The translations under genes were made by a program, and so were the position numbers. A stretch of DNA of 40,505 nucleotides from Deltaproteobacteria bacterium (GTDB taxonomy: Bacteria; Myxococcota_A; Polyangia; Haliangiales; Haliangiaceae), in contig JANXOM010000144.1 of NCBI GenBank assembly GCA_025353585.1, forward strand, positions 1-40,505, given 5' to 3'. The notes beneath the pieces are model-generated. The model searched no databases. It was given only the letters and a program-made list of their open reading frames with translations, and was not told the origin of the DNA. Every line of letters starts with the position of its first letter. The first letter of the stretch is position 1. Shown in pieces: positions 34,224 through 40,505 of this stretch.

Positions 34224-35242
34224 GAGGCCTCCGCCCGGCGCGGCAACGGCGCCGTTGGCTTCGCATCGAGGTCGAGTCCGGCGTGCTCACCGCGCCGGAG
34301 CCGGTGGTAGCCCGCGGCCGCGATCATCGCGGCGTTGTCGGTGCAGCGGCCCGGTGGGGGCACGTAGACCGTGAAGCCGTCTTCGGCACCCGCCGCGATC
34401 ATCGCCGCTCGCAACCCGGAGTTCGCGGCCACGCCGCCGCAGATCTGCACGTGGCGCAGCTTCTCGCTCGCCGCGACCCGCCGCGTCTTGCGCACGAGCG
34501 CCTCGACGATCGCCGCCTGGTAGCTCGCGCATAGATCTGCGAGCGCTTGCCCATCGGGCACGCCATGGGCGCGCGTGTGCGTGAGGAGCGCGGTCTTGAG
34601 GCCCGAGAAGGACATGTCGGCGCCGTGCTCGCCGAGCGTCATCGACTTCGGGAAGACGACCGCGCGCGGGTCGCCGGTCCGCGCGAGCTGGTCGATCACC
34701 TGCCCGCCCGGATAGCCGAGGCCGAGGAGCTTCGCGCCCTTGTCGAACGCCTCGCCGGCCGCGTCGTCGCGCGTCGCCCCGAGCTCCGTGACCTCGCCGT
34801 GGCCATCGACGCGGACGATCGACGTGTGCCCGCCCGAGACGATGAGCGCGAGGTGCGGCAGCGGCGGCGGGTTCGGCTCGAGGAACACGGCCGACAGGTG
34901 CCCCTCGAGGTGGTGCACGCCGACGAGCGGCTTGCCGGTCACCCACGCGAGCGCCTTCGCCGTCTGCAGGCCGACCAGGAGCGCTCCGACGAGGCCCGGC
35001 TGGTTCGTGACGGCGATGCCGTCGATCGCGGACAGCGAAAGGTTCGCGGCGGCGAGGGCGCCCTGCACCACCGGCACGACGTGCTGGACGTGCGCGCGCG
35101 AGGCCAGCTCGGGCACGACGCCGCCGTAGCGCGCGTGGACGTCGTGCTGCGACGCGACGACATCGGAGAGCACGCGCCGCCCGTCCTCGACGAGCGCGGC
35201 TGCCGTCTCGTCGCACGAGCTCTCGAGTCCAAGCACGATCAC
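34220..35242 (-). CDS. tsaD: tRNA N6-adenosine threonylcarbamoyltransferase
   Basis: The protein is 340 residues from GTG 35242, the usual length; upstream in-frame codons to 35287 overlap the preceding gene and lack similarity. Seen: VLGLESSCDETAAALV at the N-terminus, GGVVPELASRAHVQHV, VTNQPGLVGALLVGL, the metal-binding HHLEGHLSAV (His-x3-His), LIVSGGHTSIV and PPGRCTDNAAMIAAAG with the metal Asp. It transfers the threonylcarbamoyl group to A37 of ANN-reading tRNAs with TsaB and TsaE, whose genes are not here. It starts 4 nt after the end of the response-regulator gene. Confidence 0.96.
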   Translation of the reverse strand: MIVLGLESSCDETAAALVEDGRRVLSDVVASQHDVHARYGGVVPELASRAHVQHVVPVVQGALAAANLSLSAIDGIAVTNQPGLVGALLVGLQTAKALAWVTGKPLVGVHHLEGHLSAVFLEPNPPPLPHLALIVSGGHTSIVRVDGHGEVTELGATRDDAAGEAFDKGAKLLGLGYPGGQVIDQLARTGDPRAVVFPKSMTLGEHGADMSFSGLKTALLTHTRAHGVPDGQALADLCASYQAAIVEALVRKTRRVAASEKLRHVQICGGVAANSGLRAAMIAAGAEDGFTVYVPPPGRCTDNAAMIAAAGYHRLRRGEHAGLDLDAKPTAPLPRRAEAS

Positions 35243-35246
35243 GGGA

Positions 35247-37937
35247 TCACCGCGGTTCGGATAGCATGTGCTTGATGGCGGAGGCATCCGGGGCGGCCGG
35301 GCTCAGCTGCAGATAGCGCTCGAACGCGACCCGGCCCTCGTCGTAGCGGTGGGCGCCCCAGAGGACGTGGCCGCGCTGGACCCACGCGGGCGGCCAGCTC
35401 GGCGCGAGCGTGATGGCCTCGTCGATGGCCACGAGAGCTTCGTCGATGCGCTCGAGCTTCTGGAGCGCGGTGGCCTTGAGGAGGTACGAGTGCGCGGTCC
35501 GGCGGAGGCGCAGCGATTGGTCGATCAGCGCGATGGCATCGTCGTACCTGCCGGTGCGCGCGGCGTCGCCGGCCTCGTCCATGAGGGTGTGCGCGCGCTT
35601 GATCGGATCCGGGCCGGCGGGCAACGGCGGCGTACCCACGCGCGCATCGGCGAGCGGCGGCGGGCGCGCGACGTCCGGCGGGGCCTCGGCGCGCAGGGCA
35701 TCGGCGACCACGTCCGCGCCGGCGTCGGTCGGCGCGGGGAACGGCGCGGTGGCGGCCGCGGCGGCCGGCTCGATGACCTGCGCGAGCGCTGCGTCGGCCG
35801 CCGCGCCCGGCGTCACCGTCATGTGCACGGGCGGCGCGTCCGGGTGGGCCGGCTTCTGCAGATGCAGATACAGCGCGAGCGCGCCGAGCACGAGCGCCAC
35901 CGCCAGGAGGCCGAGCGTGAGGTAGCTCGGCCCGTCACCGCGCACGCCGGGCTCCGTTTGCTGCCGAGCCTCGCGCTCGCGCTCGAGCGGCGAGAGCAGC
36001 GGGCCACGCCCGGGCGCGGTGTCCGCCTCGAAGTCGCTCTCCGAGCGAGCAGAGCTCGCGGCGGCGGCGGGCGCGGTCGACGGAGCCGGCGGCGCATCCG
36101 TCAGCGCGGGGAGCTCGCGCGTGATCCGGCGCGGCAGGATCGTGACGAGCTCGCGCTGGGTCGCGCCCGTGACGGCGCCCGGCGCCGCGAGGCCGCCCGC
36201 GGGCAGGACCTCGCCGGACGCCTCCGCGCGATCCCGCCCGAGCGAGCCGATCATGCGGAGGCCGGTCTCGTCGCGGCGGCCCGGCGGCAGCGCGCGCACG
36301 GACAGCGCCCCCGGGCGCGGCGTCGGCTCTTCGAGCTCGAACGTCGGCTCCTGGCGCGGCGTGTGGTCGTTGCCGGCAAAGTCGTTGGCGCGGCTCGCGA
36401 GCTCGTGCACGCGGCCCCGACGGAAGCCGGGGACCGGGGTGTCGTCGTCGTCGGGATCGCCGGGGATCGGCGTGCGCTCGTCGTCGCCGAGGCCGCGTGC
36501 GGGCCGGCTCGGCTCGTCGGCCTCGATCGAGCTCGGCACCGAGTCGTCGAGGCTCGGGTCGCCGGCCTCGACGGAGATCTCGGCGTCCTCGTCGCTCTCG
36601 CGTGGTGCGCGCGCCCGGGCGTCTCGCCGCGCGGTCTCGAGCGCGCCCGGCGCGTCGTCATCGAACAACGCGGGCTCGATCGCCTGCGCGGCGGCCACGG
36701 CCGCATCGATCAGCATCAGGCTCGAGTGGCGATAGCCGCCCATGAGCGCGTGGTCGTGGATGTCGTCAATGACGGGCTCCGACTCCGACTCCGGATCCGA
36801 CTCCGACTCCGGATCCGACTCCGGGGCGAGCTCGACCGGCGGTAACGGGGGCGGGACCGGCGGCGGATCGTCGGTGCGCAGCTCGCCGAGATCCTCGACG
36901 TCGGGCAGCGACTGGAAGGGCGAGTCGTCCTCGATCTGGACGAGCGGCATCGGCCGGCCGGTGTCGCGCTTCGTCGGCGCGTCGTGGTCGAGGTCGAGGA
37001 GCAGGCCCTCGAAGAACAGCCGCGAGATCGCCTGCAGGCACTCGAGGTCGCCGAACTCGCACGCGTCGATGACCTCGTTGAGCGTGCGCTTGCCATCGAT
37101 CAAGCGGAGGATGACGTTGTTGTCGTCGGGGACCTCGCCAAGCCGGCCGACGAGCTCCGCGGTGTCGACCTCGAAGCGATGGGTCAGCGCCGGGAGCTGC
37201 TCGAGGAGCCGCGTCCACTCGTCGAGGCGACGCATGCCCTCCATGAGCAGGCCCTGCGAGCTCGTCGTGATGGCGTCGCGCCGCCGCACCGTGCGGAACA
37301 CGACCTCGAACTCGCCGTCGCTCCACGTGAGCAGGCGATAGACGGCGTCCTCCCCGGACAGCGCGTCGGCCTCGGCGTCGATGACCTTGCCGTCCCGGAA
37401 GTAGATCGCGCCCTGGCGGCCGCCGTCGCCGGTGAACTGGATGACGCCGGACTTGCGGCTGATCTCGATCGTCTGGATGACATCGACGACGGGCATGTCC
37501 GCGACGCGCCCGGCGAACCGCGTGCGGCCATCGCGCCGTTCCTCGAAGCGAGCGCGCTGGCGCTTCTGGAGCAGGATGTTGATCCGGGTGACGATCTCCT
37601 TGATGTAGATCGGCTTGGTCAGGTAGTCGTCGACGCCGAGCTCGAGGCCGCGGATCTTGTTCTCGATCGCGGCGGAGGCGGTGAGGAAGACGAACGGGAT
37701 CTCGGCCCAATCCGGCTTGGCGCGGACGCGGAGGCGGAGATCGAACCCGTCGCGCTCGGCGAACGTGGTCTCGGAGATGATGAGGTCCGGCGCGTGGAGC
37801 TCGAGCTTGTCGAGCGCGTCCTGGACCGACTGGGCCGGCGTGACGGTAAACCCGGCCTTCCGCAACGAGACCTCGAGCACCCGCAGGCTGCGAGTGTCGC
37901 CGTCGACGAGGAGCAGGCTCTGCTTGGACACGGTCAC
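35247..37937 (-). CDS. REC-DUF4388 (PatA-like)-TM-TPR signalling protein
   Basis: The protein is 896 residues from GTG 37937, with GAGGAG 5 nt upstream. Domains: a degenerate receiver (1-120; LLLVDGDTRSLRV, LTASA, LTKPIY), a DUF4388/PatA-like N-terminal domain (about 145-250; FAGRVADMPVVDVIQTIEIS, IYFRDGKVIDAEA), a small helical unit (LRLIDGKRTLNEVIDACEF), about 340 acidic disordered residues including Ser/Asp/Glu repeats, one membrane helix (about 671-693) and TPRs at the end (YDDAIALIDQSLRLRRTAHSY). The receiver has Glu56 where phospho-Asp is expected. It is first in the tsaD-rsmA-mutM-sigma transcript. Similar fusions are common in myxobacteria, sometimes in polarity and motility systems. 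Confidence 0.88.
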   Translation of the reverse strand: MTVSKQSLLLVDGDTRSLRVLEVSLRKAGFTVTPAQSVQDALDKLELHAPDLIISETTFAERDGFDLRLRVRAKPDWAEIPFVFLTASAAIENKIRGLELGVDDYLTKPIYIKEIVTRINILLQKRQRARFEERRDGRTRFAGRVADMPVVDVIQTIEISRKSGVIQFTGDGGRQGAIYFRDGKVIDAEADALSGEDAVYRLLTWSDGEFEVVFRTVRRRDAITTSSQGLLMEGMRRLDEWTRLLEQLPALTHRFEVDTAELVGRLGEVPDDNNVILRLIDGKRTLNEVIDACEFGDLECLQAISRLFFEGLLLDLDHDAPTKRDTGRPMPLVQIEDDSPFQSLPDVEDLGELRTDDPPPVPPPLPPVELAPESDPESESDPESESEPVIDDIHDHALMGGYRHSSLMLIDAAVAAAQAIEPALFDDDAPGALETARRDARARAPRESDEDAEISVEAGDPSLDDSVPSSIEADEPSRPARGLGDDERTPIPGDPDDDDTPVPGFRRGRVHELASRANDFAGNDHTPRQEPTFELEEPTPRPGALSVRALPPGRRDETGLRMIGSLGRDRAEASGEVLPAGGLAAPGAVTGATQRELVTILPRRITRELPALTDAPPAPSTAPAAAASSARSESDFEADTAPGRGPLLSPLEREREARQQTEPGVRGDGPSYLTLGLLAVALVLGALALYLHLQKPAHPDAPPVHMTVTPGAAADAALAQVIEPAAAAATAPFPAPTDAGADVVADALRAEAPPDVARPPPLADARVGTPPLPAGPDPIKRAHTLMDEAGDAARTGRYDDAIALIDQSLRLRRTAHSYLLKATALQKLERIDEALVAIDEAITLAPSWPPAWVQRGHVLWGAHRYDEGRVAFERYLQLSPAAPDASAIKHMLSEPR
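36781..36824. repeat. 18-bp tandem repeat coding for Ser/Asp/Glu
   Basis: About 2.4 copies of GACTCCGACTCCGGATCC. On the coding (minus) strand they give alternating ESDPES units in the acidic linker of the REC-DUF4388 protein. Confidence 0.8.
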
Positions 37938-38062
37938 GCGCGCTCCTCGCGGAACGCGTCGAAATCGTAGCGGACTGGGAGGCCGATTTGCAGTTTGGCG
38001 CCGTCCCATCGTGATGCCGCGCGGGCGCGGATCGCTGCGCGTGGTCTCCGGGTTAGCGTCGG
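37938..38062. promoter_or_regulatory. Divergent intergenic region between the REC-DUF4388 gene and the LarA-like gene
   Basis: For the minus-strand gene, TGCAAA, a 17-nt spacer and TACGAT (37969-37964) form a modest promoter with a roughly 20-nt leader that includes GAGGAG. On the plus strand only a weak TTAGCG near 38053 precedes the GTG pair at 38063/38066. No operator-like repeat is evident. Confidence 0.35.
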
Positions 38063-38250
38063 GTGGTGATCGTCGAGCTGCCGTTCGGTCGCGCACCCTA
38101 CCTGCTCGATCTGGCGGGGCGGGACGCGGAGATCGTGGCCGCGATGGACGTGCCGGCCGCGGCGGCCGGGCTAGACACGATGCTCGGCGAGGCGCTCGAT
38201 GCGCCGCTCGGCCGGCCCCCCCTCCGCGAGCTCGCCGGGCCCGGTGCGCG
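38063..38250 (+). pseudogene. 5' part of the LarA-like gene, out of frame with the rest
   Basis: GTG 38063 or 38066 opens a frame giving VIVELPFGRAPYLLDL, then DAPLGRPPLRELAGPG, which is how LarA/DUF2088 proteins begin. The matching continuation (VTLIVSDGTRSEPRAAF) is in another frame. Removing one G from the GGGG run at 38250-38253 joins them smoothly as LAGPGARVTLIVSD. Either the run is a sequencing or assembly error or the gene is broken. Confidence 0.7.
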
Positions 38251-39218
38251 GGGTGACGCTCATCGTCAGCGATGGGACCCGAAGCGAGCCGCGGGCGGCG
38301 TTCGTGGAGGTGGTGCAGAGCCGGCTGCCGGGCGTGCGCTGGACGCTGGCCGTGGCGACGGGGACGCATGGCCCGGCGGCGCTCGATGCCCTCGGGCTGC
38401 CCGCCGAGGTGCTGCGCGCCGCGACGGTCGTCAATCACGACGGCCACCGCGACGAGGACCTCGTCACGCTCGGCGCGACCGCGCGCGGAACGCCGATGCG
38501 CGTGCACCGGTGCGTCGTCGACGCGGATCTCGTGGTCGCGACGGGCTGTATCCGGCCCCACTACTTCGCCGGGTTTGGCGCCGGTGTGAAGGCGATCTTT
38601 CCCGGCCTCGGCGCGGCCGCCGCCGTGCGGACGAACCATCGCTGGAAAGCGGATCCGGCCGCCCGGGCGGGGATCGTCGACGGGAATCCGTGTCGCGAGG
38701 ACCTCGAGGAAGCGGTGGCATTGGTGCGGACCCCGACCTTCTTGCTCGACGGCATCTGTGCGCCGAATGGCGGGATCCGGGCCGTCGTCGCCGGCGATCT
38801 CGTGGCGGCGTTTCGTGCGGGCGTGGCGGTCGCGCGGCCCTGGTTCACGGTGCGCGCACGGCCCGCACCGCTGGTCATCGCATCGGACGTGGCCCCGGTG
38901 ACGTCGTCTCTATATCAGGCGGCGAAGATCGCGGCAGCCGTCGCCCCGCTGGTGGCGCCGGGCGGTAAGCTCGTCGTGGTGGCGGAGTGCGCCGAGGGTA
39001 TCGGACCGCTCGATGTGGTGAACGAGGCAATCCTGCGCATCGGTGTACTGCCCCGCCTCGCGCCCGGTGTCACCATCCACCTCGTGAGCTCGCTGTCCGC
39101 TGCTAGTGTATCATACACACTATTAACATTCGCGGCCGCCGCTGAGCGGTTCCTCGGCCACGGCCTCGTGCTCGTGGTCCCGCGGGCGAGCCAGCTCCTG
39201 TGCGAGGCCGCCGGATGA
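38199..39218 (+). CDS. LarA-like (DUF2088) nickel-dependent racemase family protein, main part
   Basis: The frame is open for 339 residues from ATG 38199; true LarA similarity starts at VTLIVSDGTR about 18 residues in. The residues that anchor the pincer nickel cofactor and catalysis in lactate racemase all have counterparts: His in VATGTHGP, His in CIRPHYFAGFGAG, Lys in GVKAIFPG and His in VRTNHRW. Characterised relatives racemise or epimerise 2-hydroxyacids, and the substrate here is not known. The larB/C/E cofactor genes are absent from the window. The N-terminal 60 residues are in another frame (38063-38250). The stop overlaps rsmG by 4 nt (ATGA). Confidence 0.8.
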   Translation: MRRSAGPPSASSPGPVRGVTLIVSDGTRSEPRAAFVEVVQSRLPGVRWTLAVATGTHGPAALDALGLPAEVLRAATVVNHDGHRDEDLVTLGATARGTPMRVHRCVVDADLVVATGCIRPHYFAGFGAGVKAIFPGLGAAAAVRTNHRWKADPAARAGIVDGNPCREDLEEAVALVRTPTFLLDGICAPNGGIRAVVAGDLVAAFRAGVAVARPWFTVRARPAPLVIASDVAPVTSSLYQAAKIAAAVAPLVAPGGKLVVVAECAEGIGPLDVVNEAILRIGVLPRLAPGVTIHLVSSLSAASVSYTLLTFAAAAERFLGHGLVLVVPRASQLLCEAAG

Positions 39219-39745
39219 CCGATAAGTTCAACCATTTCAAACTGTTGTTCAGAAAGTGGAACGCCAGCATCAATCTCTCCGCGGCGCGAAGCTCGGGCGA
39301 GATCGACGAGCACATCACGGATTCGCGCCAGGTCGTGAGCTTGTTGCGGGGAGCGAAACGCGTCCTCGATGTCGGCTCAGGCGGCGGCTTTCCGGTCGTG
39401 CTCGCGGCGATCGAGCTGCCGGACACGGAGTTCGTCGCGCTCGAGCCGGTTCACAAGAAACACGCGTTCTTGCGAACCGCGGCACGCGAGCTCGGCCTCG
39501 CAAACCTCGACGCCCACGCCGCTCGGCTAGACGGCCATGACGGCCGGGACTACGACGTGGCCATGTCGCGCGCGACGTTCGACCTGCGCGACTGGCTCGA
39601 GCTGGGCACACCGTTCGTCGTCGTCGGCGGGTGCGTGATCGGGTTCGAAGGCGTGCTGCGCAATGACCTACCGGCCTCGATCGAGCGCATTCCCTACGGC
39701 CGCGAGAAGCAGCGGGCTCTCGTCCGTCTACGCCGCATCGTCTAG
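39215..39745 (+). CDS. rsmG: 16S rRNA (G527-N7)-methyltransferase
   Basis: The protein is 176 residues from ATG 39215, somewhat shorter than E. coli RsmG (207). Seen: FRKWNASINLSAARS with EIDEHITDSRQVVSLL near the N-terminus, SAM motif I RVLDVGSGGGFPVVLAA, ALEPVHKKHAFLRTAARELG, and MSRATFDLRDWLELG (the conserved SRA segment). It methylates G527 in the 530 loop; loss gives low-level streptomycin resistance. In many bacteria it is gidB, next to parAB near the origin. Here a parS-like site follows about 85 bp downstream, but no parA/parB. Confidence 0.93.
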   Translation: MTDKFNHFKLLFRKWNASINLSAARSSGEIDEHITDSRQVVSLLRGAKRVLDVGSGGGFPVVLAAIELPDTEFVALEPVHKKHAFLRTAARELGLANLDAHAARLDGHDGRDYDVAMSRATFDLRDWLELGTPFVVVGGCVIGFEGVLRNDLPASIERIPYGREKQRALVRLRRIV

Positions 39746-40288
39746 CTGGCAGGACGCTCCGTTCGCTGTCTTGGAATGCTGGGCTCGTGAGGTCACGCAG
39801 CCAGGCCTGGCTGGCACGGGCCGGAGCGTCGTTCCACGTGGAACATGATCGGCCGAACCGCGCTGCCCTCCAGGGACCTGCTACCCCTGCCCTACCGCAG
39901 CCCAGACGCGCGGACGGCCTCGACGAACCGGCATGCTCTCGGGCCGGACCGGAGACATTCGAAAACGCTCTGCGGGTTCGCATTCTGCGACCGTGTTTGG
40001 TCGACCGGAATGACCCCGCGGTGCCGGCGGCTCCGGCGGCAAGGCGTTGCTTCACGCCGAGGGAGCCGGCCTCGGGCGGTACCCGGCGTCCGCGCTCGAG
40101 ATCAGTCCACGGCGAACCCGAGTCGAGTCTGGAGGCTTCGAGATGCTCGCGAAGTCCCGGCTAGACCACGCGCACGTCCGCGCGTCTTCACAGCCCGAAA
40201 CCGAGCGCGGCATCCGGATCGAGAAGGGCATCGCCGTTTTCGCGAGGTGAGGGAACTGCATCGAGTTGCAGGCCGTGTTCAGCTCTGC
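39746..40288. other. 543-bp region without a recognisable gene
   Basis: Short frames exist on both strands, but their products are Arg/Ser/Pro-rich and match no family. GC at third positions is less regular than in the genes. The stretch contains the parS-like site (39830-39845) and then lower-complexity sequence up to a truncated transposase. It may be a decayed or rearranged junction where parA/parB or another gene once stood. Confidence 0.5.
39830..39845. promoter_or_regulatory. parS-like ParB-binding site
   Basis: CGTTCCACGTGGAACA contains the perfect 14-bp palindrome GTTCCACGTGGAAC (39831-39844) and differs at one end base from TGTTCCACGTGGAACA. The core GTTCCACGTGGAAC is the well-known chromosomal parS pattern, and it lies downstream of rsmG (gidB), its classic neighbourhood. 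Only one copy is seen here. Confidence 0.85.
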
Positions 40289-40505
40289 TCAAACGACGGT
40301 CCGTTTCGGTTCCTCGTAGCGGCTGCGCTCGCCGACGACGAGCGCGCCTGCGCGGTCGATGAGAATCTTGCGCGTGACGCCGCCGAAGCAGCGAAACGCA
40401 CCGGCCAGGCCCTCGCGCCAGTCGTCCTGGCGCTGCGCCAGCGATGCGCGCACGAAGATGCGCCGCGAATAGCCGAGCACCGCGACGAAGAAATACGTCT
40501 TGGTG
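40289..40505 (-). mobile_element. IS21-family IstA-type transposase fragment (truncated)
   Basis: Read from the right edge, the frame gives TYFFVAVLGYSRRIFVRAS, DWREGLAGAFRCFGGVTRKIL and IDRAGALVV. This is the DDE integrase core of IstA-like transposases (FVAVLGYSR..., AF..FGGV...L.DN..ALV). After ALVV the family similarity stops abruptly, and a TGA follows about 13 residues later. The fragment therefore has a broken C-terminus, while its N-terminal part lies outside the window. No istB and no terminal inverted repeat are seen. It is a probable remnant, and the contig may end in a repeated element. Confidence 0.7.

Noticed and set aside
37938-38639. Upstream extension of the REC-DUF4388 frame across the LarA-like region
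   Set aside because: The sequence is low-complexity Arg/Pro without family similarity, and a ribosome site plus receiver start at 37937 fixes the real beginning.
39787-40164. Possible small protein of 125 aa spanning the parS site
   Set aside because: Composition is Arg/Ser/Pro-rich without motif. The FHVEH-type peptide is simply the translation of the parS palindrome.
40047-40261. Short opposing frames of 67-69 aa
   Set aside because: Neither has a ribosome site, family similarity or codon usage like the neighbours.

Overview
The window is about 40.5 kb of very GC-rich DNA, densely packed with genes that mostly start on GTG or ATG and often overlap by 4 nt. Several traits point to a myxobacterium-like organism (phylum Myxococcota, perhaps near Haliangium/Kofleriaceae). 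These are long Pro/Ala-rich linkers, FHA and TPR proteins, a response regulator fused to a PatA-like (DUF4388) domain and TPRs, an S46 dipeptidyl-peptidase and many lipoproteins. This placement is an inference from gene style; no rRNA is present to confirm it.

Layout: 1-145 is the tail of an unknown gene. 163-3039 holds a small outer-membrane barrel protein (-), an unknown 329-aa protein (+), a Uma2-family nuclease-like protein (+) and a WbpD-like sugar acetyltransferase (-). 3060-8397 holds a solitary beta-class DNA methyltransferase (+), an S46 peptidase (-) and a UvrD/PcrA helicase (-). 8466-11983 is a coupled pair: a small HExxH protein and an unusual Hsp70 whose nucleotide-binding and substrate-binding domains are split by about 460 disordered residues. 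11996-13135 is a lipoprotein gene divergent from the histidine cluster hisB-hisH-hisA-hisF-(palindrome)-hisIE, followed by a DinG-type helicase (13177-18761). folK and an FAH-family hydrolase (18728-19922, -) are divergent from an FHA-TM-TPR protein (19994-22513). Next come a single-domain response regulator (-) and a UPF0104-type membrane protein (+). Then an M48 peptidase, a dynamin-like GTPase and a TPR-dynamin GTPase stand in a row (23950-29555), followed by an RNase HII.

From 30296 to 30480 lies a 185-bp near-perfect palindrome whose right arm runs into the end of a GxxExxY (PD-(D/E)XK nuclease-like) gene. A second palindrome of similar style sits inside the his cluster. The minus-strand block 30472-37937 reads, in transcription order, REC-DUF4388-TM-TPR protein, tsaD, rsmA, mutM, an ECF sigma factor, a membrane partner and GxxExxY. 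At the right end are a LarA-like gene broken by a +1 frameshift, rsmG (gidB), a single parS-like site and a truncated IS21-type transposase. rsmG plus parS suggests that the window lies near the chromosome partition locus, although no parA or parB is present.

Three things deserve most attention: the palindrome/GxxExxY association, the peptidase plus double-dynamin cassette, and the split Hsp70 coupled to an HExxH protein. A recurring -10-like hexamer only 5-7 nt before many start codons also suggests that leaderless mRNAs are common here.
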